Positions 1 through 5,055 of a stretch of DNA of 5,055 nt are shown here, piece by piece. The DNA lies in assembly GCA_023249715.1 (NCBI GenBank), contig JAHFCA010000116.1, forward strand, positions 1-5,055, written 5' to 3'. The notes under the pieces are model-generated. The model was not told the DNA's origin, ran no database searches, and saw only the letters and a list, made by a program, of their open reading frames with translations. The position numbers and the translations under genes were made by a program. The DNA is from Elusimicrobiota bacterium (GTDB lineage Bacteria; Elusimicrobiota; Elusimicrobia; 2-02-FULL-39-32). Numbering within the stretch: position 1 is the first letter of the stretch; each line of letters begins with the position of its first letter.

Positions 1-2
1 AG

Positions 3-3000
3 GAGATAAAATTAGATATCGCGCTTTATGGGAAAGCGGGGAGCGAAAAGAGAATTTCAGAAGTTACTTTAACTGTCGCAGAAAAAATAGGGGAACATAA
101 AGCAAAAAATGGAACAGTGGTCGCTTCTATAGAAAACGATCTCTTAACTCTGGAATCTTCTAAGCAGGGGATTTTAAAAGAGTTTCTCCCTAAAAATAAA
201 GTGGTCTCAATTTTAAAACATTCACTTTGGAATCCTCTTAAAAAAATAGTCGCCATTGCGGCGCTCTCCGGTTCTCTTTTTCTGGGCGGGGTTTTTGATC
301 TGCCCATCTTAAACACTTTGGTCAACACTGGTTTTAGGGTTTACATTATGGTGACAGATTCCAATATTGGGTTAGTTGATAAATTTAAGTTAGTTCACAA
401 ATATTGGAACGATGTGCCGGTGGTTAAAAAATATGGCAGCATCGATCGCTTCGATTTCATTTTGTCCGCTGTAGATTTTTTGGATGAAGCAGAGAGAGAG
501 ATCAATCCGAAGAATATTGAAAACTATCTGGAAACTTATACTCAGGTGGTCGATTATCGCCGAACCATGGAGCATGGCAGAGAGGGCAAAAATCCAGAGG
601 AAGATGCATCATTGCTTTTGCTCTTAGGCGGTCTCTCCGTTTTAGGTGGAACCGCTTACCGCCATTCCAAAGGTATCTCAAAATTCGTTTCCCTTTCTAC
701 AATCTTTATGCTCGCCATTACTGGCTGCGCGCCAAGGCTAAACCTAATGGTTTCCTTTGTTACGCCGCTAAACATTTCAATTCCCACCGTGAGCGCAAGT
801 CATTCTATAGAACCGATCAAGGGAACTTCCATTGCTGTAAATCCATTACAAACGAATTCTTCAAAATCTATTGCAATGCCGATACCGACGAGCAGCGCTT
901 CTCCGCAAATGAGTTCATCCATGGAGGATGCGCCCACGGCGACCACCAGCATTCCGCCTCAGACGTATCCATTTCCTGTTCCGATAGATTTAAATAACCG
1001 TCCTTTAGAACTGGAAAAAGAATTAACAGTTATTTTTGAAACAAACTCGGATTCATTTTCTGTATTAAAGCAGATCGATCAGAATAGTTACATTCGAAAA
1101 TTGTTTGTTGGGTATGGGAATAAAGTCGAGCAGTGCCATTATGACTCCCAGAGTAAGCGATTGATTTTAAGAGTGAGTAATACCCGTTCCAATGGTCTAA
1201 ATCTCATAATTCTGGATACCAATAGTCTGAATATAGATTCCATTTATGGTCCCAATGAATATCCATCCATAGATTCTTTTGGAGTGAGCAGCAATGGGAA
1301 ATATATGGTGATGCTCTATGGAAGCACAAAACTGCTCGTTAGAGAAATAGGGAACAAAGAGAATATGTATGTGAAAGAGGTGAAATATATTTATGGATGG
1401 ACGGGCAAATATACGGGTCATCACCACTTAAGCATGCGATCAACCGATGACTTTATTCAGGTTTATCCCCGCATCTATAATTCGGATACTCTGTACGGAG
1501 GGATGAAGGTGGCGAAATATTCATTAACTTCACAGGGAGAATTAATTCCACATCAGTCTTTGGATATATTGCCCTATTTGCATATTGGCGAATCCTATCG
1601 GGTTAAATTTGAACTGAATTGGTTCGAAGTAAAAGATAAAGATCCGAGAAGGGGTTTAAGAATTTACCCGGGCTTCGGTTGGGTGATAGGGCATACCCCC
1701 GGAGAAGATCCGGATGTTGGCGTGGACACTAAAAAATTCCCTATTCTTCGCATTGCCTATAGAACCACCTCCAATGCCACCATAAAACTGGAACTAAAAA
1801 ATTCGCGGGGAGAATATGTTGCCGGCATAGGAATGGATAACCTTCCTAAGGTACCGATTTTTCTCCCTAGCAGCAATGGAAAACTCGCTACCGTTGATGT
1901 TGATTTGGATTCTTATAGAATTAATGCGCAAGACTCCAGAGTTGTTGTAACGGTACTATCCGACCCTTCTAGCTCTGTCACAGGCCAACCCATCGATATT
2001 TTTGGCATATCATTTATTTCAAAAGATAGTACCAATCCGTTTCTTAAAAGCGGCGCAAATGGATTGCCCGCTTTGGTGGGGCTCTCTTTGCCGATCTTGC
2101 TCAACGCGGCTTCTGGAACACCGTCAGAGCTGATCTCCTATATCTTGAGCGGAATTCTATTTTTAGGAGGATCGGCTCTCATCGCCATGGGACTTCCGCA
2201 TGTAAATAAGGCAGCCGCAGTTTACGGGCGATTAGTCGTTATTACAACTACTTTTCTTTTATCGCTGGCAGGCGCCATTGCGGGGTGCGGTCATAATTTG
2301 GTTAAGGCGGTTGCCCCAATTTTACCTGCGACGGTACCAATCTCGCACTCTTCTAATGGGAATACCATGGTTAGGAAAATACAGGCGATGGTTACGGATG
2401 TATCTATCCCCGATTACGCGTTTGATGTGTTACCTTATTTCTTAGTTCATATGGTAGGTAAAATAGATAAAAATCCCGGGTCCTTTTTAGCTTCTGGATC
2501 GTACTTAAATCTCACTCCCAAAAAAAGTTATCTTGAGAGTCCTATCCCGGGAATTAATCTCAATGAAAGGCCTATCCTATATATTCTCTCCATCAATAGT
2601 GGAGCCACAGAATTCGGATTGGAATTTAAGAATATTAAGGGAGAAAGAATACTCGATGGAAACTCGAATACGATTACAAAAATTATGGTTCAAGTTCCGC
2701 CTACGCATGTAGGGCCAATTGTATCCAAAATCGATTTGAGAGAAATTTTAAAGTTCAGTGACCTTTCTGATAAAGTAGCTCACACGATCGAAATTGTAGA
2801 TCCCACCAACTACACCACAATTTATAAATTAGCTTTTGGGACGGTGACTCCTTCCAAACCAGTGGATATTCAAAAAATTCCTAATCTTGTTCAGCCCATC
2901 GATATTCTTCCATTAAAAGAGGTAAAGAAATTTGGGAAAATAGATGTTAATTTTATAAATGACACTGTCTTTAGTCTGCACCACTCCTTTGGATTTTTAC

Positions 3001-4847
3001 AGGCCACCCTCGCTCCGTTAGATATAAACATCAGGCCCATTCTTTATCTTCTTTATCGATCCAATAGTGATATGGAATTTGAAATGGAGCTAAAAGATGC
3101 TTCAGGCAATTCGCTGATTGGTCTATATGATAGAGATTTTATGAGAAAGATTGTCTTTAAGGTTTTTAATACAGAAGAAATGTTTAGGGTATGGGGCTGG
3201 GACTTAAGAAGAGATTATGTGGGAAAAGGAGGAATTGCGAGCATGTTCTACATTTCGGATATTATTTCAAAAATTTATCCGAGTTATCTAGAAGTTCATA
3301 GACTTGCATTCGCCTCGTACCCTTATCCTGCGTTGCTTTCTCCTGAATATGAAGGGATAGTTCCTACTCCCTCACCGACACCGATGCCCACGGGGACTCC
3401 TACTCCGCAACCAACGGCAACTCCTACTGCGCAGCCGACGCCGACTTCGACGCCAATGGCGACTCCCACGCCTATGCCGACTCCAACTCCGACTCCCACG
3501 CCACTACCCACTCCGACTGCAAGCCCTACTCCCACTCCGCGCCCGACGGCGACGCCCACTCCTCAACCTACCGCGACTCCGGACAATACCAGTAAAAGCA
3601 TTGTTTCGAGTTTTATTTATAACAATGGGGATCCTAAGTTAAAGCGAGGGGAATATCTCCCGGACGGTTCCTTTAGAGTTCATGGGGGAAGAGGTTGGGC
3701 AAGATATAAATGCGCCACGGTCAATTTAAACGAATACCCCTATATAACCTTGGTCATTAGACCAAAAGTAAGTGGACAATATGAATTGAAGATGGAGCTG
3801 CAAAATCGTTATTGGCAAACGATCGTAGGAAAAAAATATGAAGGTTCCTATCCTAAATTATACGCAAAAGGATTTGTGCTTGCCGACCATATCTATACCG
3901 CTCAACTCGATCTGAGAAGCTTTTTTATTCTCAATGTCGATAGAACTTTAGATTGGATTGTGTTCTCAGATAGCGTAGAAACAGATATTGTAGATATTAA
4001 ATTTAGCCCAGCCCCATCGGTCAATCCCGTTGCGCCGGCATCTCAACCCAGATCCTTGCAAATTAAAGCGGAGGGCTTAACTTTACAGGGGGAGGAAGTC
4101 GGTAGGCTTTTAAATGAAATTATTTCTATAGATTTGGAAGCGAAGCTGCCGGAAACGGAAGAGAGATTAGCTTATAGTGTGTTGGGGGATCCTTCTTTGC
4201 AGGCGAACTATTCTCTTTTGCTCCTCAACCTTTCCGCGATATTTAATTTTGGCGGAAAAAGAAACCAAAATTCTAAAAGAAGTGCTTATACTGCCGAAGA
4301 GTTTGCGCGTGTGGCTGGATATTTATCTCCAGAGGAGATTTTAGCTCAAGAAGCGGATAAATTGATTGTGGACCTCTTCGATCTATCGGAAATGTCGCCA
4401 GAGAAATTGGGAGCGTTAGCGGCTAGAATTCGGCTCGCATCCCAATCGGAAAGGCCAACAGCAGTGGCATTGCTTACTAATAAGGATACATTGGATGTGG
4501 ATGCCCTAAAGAGCCGGTTGTTTGAGGAATATGGAGTCCCTAACAATTTATTCGACGAAGTTACTTTGCACACTCACCCCATTACTCGCCGCAATCTTAT
4601 TGAACACCAAAGCACAGATCCTTCCATTCAAATGGATCCAACTCTAATTCAGAGAATATTGAAGGATAAAATTCAAAAAGATTTCCATCTGCAAATCTTT
4701 ACGGATAACCCGCATCGCTTTACGGAGAATTGGGTCACCGATCAGTTACGAATGTTTGTGATTGCATCGGCTACCGAGGTCGTGGAATTTGTGAAGGAGG
4801 TAGAATTGTTCGGCATGGCCAATGAACAGTACGGCCATCAACAGTAA
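3..4847 (+). CDS. Giant modular exported surface protein with two internal lipobox-like signals, 5'-truncated
   Basis: I do not recognise this protein as a named family. The frame has no stop from the window edge to TAA at 4845, giving 1,614 codons, and an in-frame TGA follows at once (4848-4850). The in-frame GTG at 117 has no convincing ribosome binding site, and 38 sense codons precede it, so the real start is probably upstream. Counting GTG117 as residue 1, the order is: membrane segment 44-66; charged region 67-164; membrane hairpin with lipobox Cys204; Ser/Thr/Pro linker; propeller-like stretch 297-480; beta repeat R1 483-634; hydrophobic cluster with lipobox Cys724; repeats R2 770-910 and R3 929-1067; Pro-Thr linker 1083-1155; repeat R4 1162-1296; helical C-terminal region. 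Most of it is inferred to lie outside the cytoplasmic membrane, from the lipoboxes, the linker and the positive-inside pattern. A role in surface binding, perhaps to glycans, is inference. Coding is secure; function is unknown. Confidence 0.93.
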   Translation, partial: EIKLDIALYGKAGSEKRISEVTLTVAEKIGEHKAKNGTVVASIENDLLTLESSKQGILKEFLPKNKVVSILKHSLWNPLKKIVAIAALSGSLFLGGVFDLPILNTLVNTGFRVYIMVTDSNIGLVDKFKLVHKYWNDVPVVKKYGSIDRFDFILSAVDFLDEAEREINPKNIENYLETYTQVVDYRRTMEHGREGKNPEEDASLLLLLGGLSVLGGTAYRHSKGISKFVSLSTIFMLAITGCAPRLNLMVSFVTPLNISIPTVSASHSIEPIKGTSIAVNPLQTNSSKSIAMPIPTSSASPQMSSSMEDAPTATTSIPPQTYPFPVPIDLNNRPLELEKELTVIFETNSDSFSVLKQIDQNSYIRKLFVGYGNKVEQCHYDSQSKRLILRVSNTRSNGLNLIILDTNSLNIDSIYGPNEYPSIDSFGVSSNGKYMVMLYGSTKLLVREIGNKENMYVKEVKYIYGWTGKYTGHHHLSMRSTDDFIQVYPRIYNSDTLYGGMKVAKYSLTSQGELIPHQSLDILPYLHIGESYRVKFELNWFEVKDKDPRRGLRIYPGFGWVIGHTPGEDPDVGVDTKKFPILRIAYRTTSNATIKLELKNSRGEYVAGIGMDNLPKVPIFLPSSNGKLATVDVDLDSYRINAQDSRVVVTVLSDPSSSVTGQPIDIFGISFISKDSTNPFLKSGANGLPALVGLSLPILLNAASGTPSELISYILSGILFLGGSALIAMGLPHVNKAAAVYGRLVVITTTFLLSLAGAIAGCGHNLVKAVAPILPATVPISHSSNGNTMVRKIQAMVTDVSIPDYAFDVLPYFLVHMVGKIDKNPGSFLASGSYLNLTPKKSYLESPIPGINLNERPILYILSINSGATEFGLEFKNIKGERILDGNSNTITKIMVQVPPTHVGPIVSKIDLREILKFSDLSDKVAHTIEIVDPTNYTTIYKLAFGTVTPSKPVDIQKIPNLVQPIDILPLKEVKKFGKIDVNFINDTVFSLHHSFGFLQATLAPLDINIRPILYLLYRSNSDMEFEMELKDASGNSLIGLYDRDFMRKIVFKVFNTEEMFRVWGWDLRRDYVGKGGIASMFYISDIISKIYPSYLEVHRLAFASYPYPALLSPEYEGIVPTPSPTPMPTGTPTPQPTATPTAQPTPTSTPMATPTPMPTPTPTPTPLPTPTASPTPTPRPTATPTPQPTATPDNTSKSIVSSFIYNNGDPKLKRGEYLPDGSFRVHGGRGWARYKCATVNLNEYPYITLVIRPKVSGQYELKMELQNRYWQTIVGKKYEGSYPKLYAKGFVLADHIYTAQLDLRSFFILNVDRTLDWIVFSDSVETDIVDIKFSPAPSVNPVAPASQPRSLQIKAEGLTLQGEEVGRLLNEIISIDLEAKLPETEERLAYSVLGDPSLQANYSLLLLNLSAIFNFGGKRNQNSKRSAYTAEEFARVAGYLSPEEILAQEADKLIVDLFDLSEMSPEKLGALAARIRLASQSERPTAVALLTNKDTLDVDALKSRLFEEYGVPNNLFDEVTLHTHPITRRNLIEHQSTDPSIQMDPTLIQRILKDKIQKDFHLQIFTDNPHRFTENWVTDQLRMFVIASATEVVEFVKEVELFGMANEQYGHQQ
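246..314 (+). other. First membrane segment of the giant protein
   Basis: Residues 44-66 form a hydrophobic stretch starting IVAIAALSG and running through LFLGG to DLPIL. It is preceded by the basic sequence LKHSLWNPLKK, which favours a cytoplasmic N-terminal side under the positive-inside rule. The core LSGSLFLGG (residues 50-58) matches LSGILFLGG in the fifth hydrophobic segment (677-685) at eight of nine positions, and resembles LGGLSVLGG (170-178). Because the frame extends upstream, this may be an internal helix rather than an N-terminal signal. Confidence 0.7.
603..728 (+). other. Membrane hairpin A ending in lipobox-like ITGC (Cys204)
   Basis: An acidic stretch (NPEEDAS) leads into a hydrophobic segment at residues 165-181 with five consecutive leucines and LGGLSVLGG. 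A short basic loop follows (RHSKGISK, 182-189), then a second hydrophobic segment (190-203) ending I-T-G-C, with the cysteine codon at 726-728. The basic loop, hydrophobic core and lipobox match the layout of a bacterial lipoprotein signal peptide, where Lgt and LspA act on the cysteine. It is odd because it lies more than 200 residues into the protein. A cytoplasmic loop between two helices would place Cys204 at the outer face of the membrane, the right side for lipidation. Whether it is processed is unknown. Confidence 0.6.
729..986 (+). other. Ser/Thr/Pro-rich linker after lipobox A
   Basis: Residues 205-290 are low in charge and rich in Ser, Thr, Pro and Ala, with short runs such as PTSSASPQMSSS and PTATTSIPPQ. 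This is typical of the flexible tether after the cysteine of a mature lipoprotein, and it supports reading Cys204 as a lipidation site. The first part (NLMVSFVTPLN...SHS) weakly resembles the sequence after Cys724 (NLVKAVAPILP...SHS), consistent with duplication of the unit. Confidence 0.55.
1005..1556 (+). other. Beta-propeller-like region (a few blades)
   Basis: Residues about 297-480 are predicted beta-rich from alternating hydrophobic residues. Two stretches look like propeller blades. One is around 342-376, with YDSQSKRLIL followed by NLIILDTNSL. The other is around 386-425, with SFGVSSNGKYMVMLYG followed by LLVREIG. The pattern 'small turn, N-G-K-Y-hydrophobic strand, then hydrophobic strand with a charged residue' is common in WD40 and TolB-like propellers. 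The region seems too short for a complete seven-blade propeller, so it may be a partial or divergent one. No catalytic residues are identifiable. Confidence 0.35.
1563..2018 (+). repeat. Beta-rich repeat R1 (carbohydrate-binding-module-like)
   Basis: Residues 483-634 are the first of four related protein repeats. It opens with DILPYL, as R2 (DVLPYF) and R3 (DILP) do. It carries the shared core D-x-K-K-F-P-I-L followed about 14 residues later by IKLELKNSRGEY (556-567), and it ends in a hydrophobic strand DIFGISFIS (627-635). The alternation of strands and the closing D-I-x-x-I-x-F strand are typical of jelly-roll carbohydrate-binding modules. The family cannot be named by eye, and ligand binding is inferred only. 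Confidence 0.5.
2061..2288 (+). other. Hydrophobic cluster B ending in lipobox-like IAGC (Cys724)
   Basis: Residues 649-724 hold three hydrophobic stretches: a short one at 650-662 (LPALVGLSLPILL), a clear one at 673-693 with LSGILFLGG, and a third at 706-723 ending A-I-A-G-C, with the cysteine codon at 2286-2288. A weakly basic loop (HVNKAAAVYGR) separates the last two. This repeats the design of hairpin A and again resembles a lipoprotein signal, this time more than 700 residues into the protein. If the 673-693 and 706-723 segments form a hairpin, Cys724 lies at the outer face. The short first stretch may be re-entrant or not span the membrane. Confidence 0.6.
2424..2846 (+). repeat. Beta-rich repeat R2
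   Basis: Residues 770-910 start DVLPYF and carry the shared core INLNERPILYIL (813-824), followed by EFGLEFKNIKGERI (832-845), closely parallel to R3. The repeat closes with YKLAFGT (903-909), matching HRLAFAS at the end of R3. Compared with R1 it follows a hydrophobic/lipobox module directly, as part of a second copy of the same larger unit. A carbohydrate-binding-module-like jelly roll is the best guess; no ligand can be inferred. Confidence 0.55.
2901..3317 (+). repeat. Beta-rich repeat R3
   Basis: Residues 929-1067 start DILP, carry the core LDINIRPILYLLYRSNSD (968-985) and then EFEMELKDASGNSL (987-1000), and end HRLAFAS (1061-1067). R2 and R3 are the most alike pair: RPILY is identical, E-F-x-(L/M)-E-(F/L)-K-(N/D)-x-x-G is conserved, and both end in LAF. 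They are separated by only about 18 residues, pointing to a tandem duplication that has since diverged at the DNA level. Confidence 0.55.
3363..3581 (+). repeat. 73-residue Pro-Thr linker, low-complexity DNA
   Basis: Residues 1083-1155 are almost entirely alternating Pro and Thr with occasional Ala, Ser, Met, Gln, Leu, Arg and Gly. Such linkers are extended, flexible, often glycosylated spacers in secreted and cell-surface proteins, and this one separates R3 from R4. Proline and threonine are written with mixed synonymous codons (cct, ccc, ccg, cca; act, acc, acg, aca), so the repetition is mainly at protein level. One DNA-level repeat is visible: cgactcccacgcc at 3460-3472 and again at 3490-3502, a 30-bp period. 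Confidence 0.9.
3600..4004 (+). repeat. Beta-rich repeat R4 (carbohydrate-binding-module-like)
   Basis: Residues 1162-1296 form the last repeat, set apart by the Pro-Thr linker. It has G-W-A-R-Y near 1193-1197, the shared core VNLNEYPYITLVI (1202-1214), then YELKMELQN (1222-1230), a strand TAQLDLRSF, and a closing pair LDWIVFSDS and DIVDIKFSP (1290-1298). Of the four repeats this one most resembles known jelly-roll carbohydrate-binding patterns, including a closing D-I-x-F strand and several aromatic residues. It lacks the LAF ending of R2 and R3. It contains one of the protein's four cysteines (Cys1199). Confidence 0.5.
4005..4844 (+). other. Unidentified C-terminal region with HTHP motif
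   Basis: Residues about 1299-1576 are richer in charged and helix-forming residues than the rest. A short Pro/Ala-rich join leads to EGLTLQGEEVGRLLNEI, a moderately hydrophobic stretch around SLLLLNLSAIFNF, then helices such as SPEEILAQEADKLIVDLF and SPEKLGALAARIRLA. Near the end a hydrophobic strand precedes H1485-T-H1487-P, followed by D1501 and D1507. HTHP is seen in metal-binding JAMM/MPN domains, but here the spacing to the aspartates is longer than the usual ten residues and no partner glutamate is evident. I see no other catalytic signature. The region could be a protein-interaction or anchoring domain. Confidence 0.4.
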
Positions 4848-4857
4848 TGAAAGATTT

Positions 4858-4928
4858 GGCGCCGCATTTTGTGTGAAAGGCAATTTCCCCTTAATTCCCT
4901 AACAGTTGCCTGGATCCTATGCGGCGCC
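4858..4928 (+). terminator. Nested inverted repeat, candidate transcription terminator
   Basis: Ten bases downstream of TAA, GGCGCCGCAT (4858-4867) pairs perfectly with ATGCGGCGCC (4919-4928). Inside the 51-nt loop, AGGCAA (4878-4883) pairs with TTGCCT (4906-4911). The plus-strand transcript then continues TTTATTG, a weak U tract. The position between convergent genes fits a terminator, perhaps a bidirectional one, but the long loop and poor U tract are atypical. The right arm overlaps the last codons and stop of the minus-strand reading frame. It could instead be a structured 3' end or a small palindromic repeat element. Confidence 0.5.
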
Positions 4929-5054
4929 TTTATTGATAAAAATTGATTTTAGCTTGGTAAGGGTAACCCCTTTTTGTTTTAGTTCTAAAAGTCCTAGGAA
5001 AACTCGGTTTCCCCAAGATTTAATATCTTCAATAATCAGGTAAAACCCCGGTAG
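4917..5054 (-). CDS. 3' end of a convergent hypothetical gene, truncated by the window edge
   Basis: Reading leftward from 5054 there are 45 sense codons ending in TAG (4919-4917). The peptide begins LPGFYLIIEDIKSWGNRVF and ends SIFINKGAA. It is the only one of the six frames open through the right-hand end: both other minus frames and all three plus frames hit stops within about 30 bases of the edge. The composition is protein-like, with a hydrophobic then charged, helix-like sequence and no low complexity. Forty-five codons are too few for certainty, since an open frame this short can arise by chance. I cannot assign a function. The gene would be convergent with the large protein and share the inverted-repeat region. 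Confidence 0.5.
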   Translation of the reverse strand, partial: LPGFYLIIEDIKSWGNRVFLGLLELKQKGVTLTKLKSIFINKGAA

Positions 5055-5055
5055 C

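Noticed and set aside
1..5. AGGAG resembling a Shine-Dalgarno sequence at the left edge
   Set aside because: No start codon follows at 5-10 bases in the open frame. The ATG at 28-30 is in another frame that stops after about 14 codons.
26..328. Minus-strand open frame of 100 codons opposite the start of the large gene
   Set aside because: It lies wholly opposite a long coding frame, has no domain-like sequence, and is best explained as an antisense shadow.
390..575. Other short minus-strand open frames (also at 1197-1427, 1913-2104 and 4346-4573)
   Set aside because: All are inside the large plus-strand gene with no ribosome binding site or recognisable product.
585..683. PEP-CTERM-type sorting signal (hydrophobic helix followed by basic residues)
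   Set aside because: The acidic stretch, Leu-rich helix and basic tail look similar, but there is no PEP motif and the segment is internal, not at the C-terminus.
3323..3559. Minus-strand open frame encoding a Val-Gly repeat
   Set aside because: It is the antisense reading of the Pro-Thr linker; its Val-Gly periodicity follows directly from the repetitive codons on the plus strand.
3363..3581. CRISPR-like or recent tandem repeat array
   Set aside because: There are no regular repeat and spacer units. The periodicity comes from Pro-Thr codons with mixed synonymous usage, with only one notable 13-bp DNA repeat.
4858..4928. Integron attC site
   Set aside because: The palindrome lacks the expected GTTRRRY and RYYYAAC core sites at its ends, and no integrase or cassette context is visible.
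4959..4980. Small hairpin AAGGG-TAAC-CCCTT followed by a T-rich tract, like a mini intrinsic terminator
   Set aside because: The stem is only five base pairs with three G-C pairs, and it lies inside the likely minus-strand coding sequence. It is kept only as a weak alternative terminator for the plus-strand gene.

Overview
The window is almost entirely one very long open reading frame on the plus strand. The frame is open from the left edge (first complete codon at position 3) to a TAA at 4845-4847, so 1,614 codons are visible and the true start lies upstream. After it come a 69-bp gap holding the left half of a nested inverted repeat, and then what looks like the 3' end of a convergent gene on the minus strand (4917 to the right edge). 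There are no RNA genes, CRISPR arrays, insertion sequences or recognisable promoters.

The large protein looks exported and modular. Residue numbers here count the GTG codon at 117 as residue 1, as a numbering convention only. The order is: an unidentified N-terminal part that continues off the left edge; a membrane segment (about 44-66); a mixed charged region (67-164); a membrane hairpin ending in a lipobox-like ITGC (Cys204); a Ser/Thr/Pro-rich linker (about 225-289); a short beta-propeller-like stretch (about 297-480); beta-rich repeat R1 (483-634); a second hydrophobic cluster ending in a lipobox-like IAGC (Cys724); repeats R2 (770-910) and R3 (929-1067); a 73-residue Pro-Thr linker (1083-1155); repeat R4 (1162-1296); and an unidentified, mostly helical C-terminal region (about 1299-1576) containing an HTHP motif. 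The repeats resemble carbohydrate-binding-module-like jelly rolls in pattern, but I cannot name a family. I recognise no catalytic domain.

The most unusual point is that the hairpin + lipobox + linker + beta-domain unit occurs twice inside one polypeptide. The visible protein has only four cysteines, and two of them sit exactly at these lipobox positions. This suggests either an internally duplicated, multi-anchored surface protein or a precursor cut into separate lipoproteins. Both readings are inference.

The organism is probably an uncultured Gram-negative-type bacterium with moderate to low GC. Giant modular secreted proteins with PT linkers are reminiscent of candidate phyla such as Omnitrophota, but nothing here is diagnostic and that assignment is a guess. 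The two genes converge, so they are not in an operon, and no functional link between them can be inferred.
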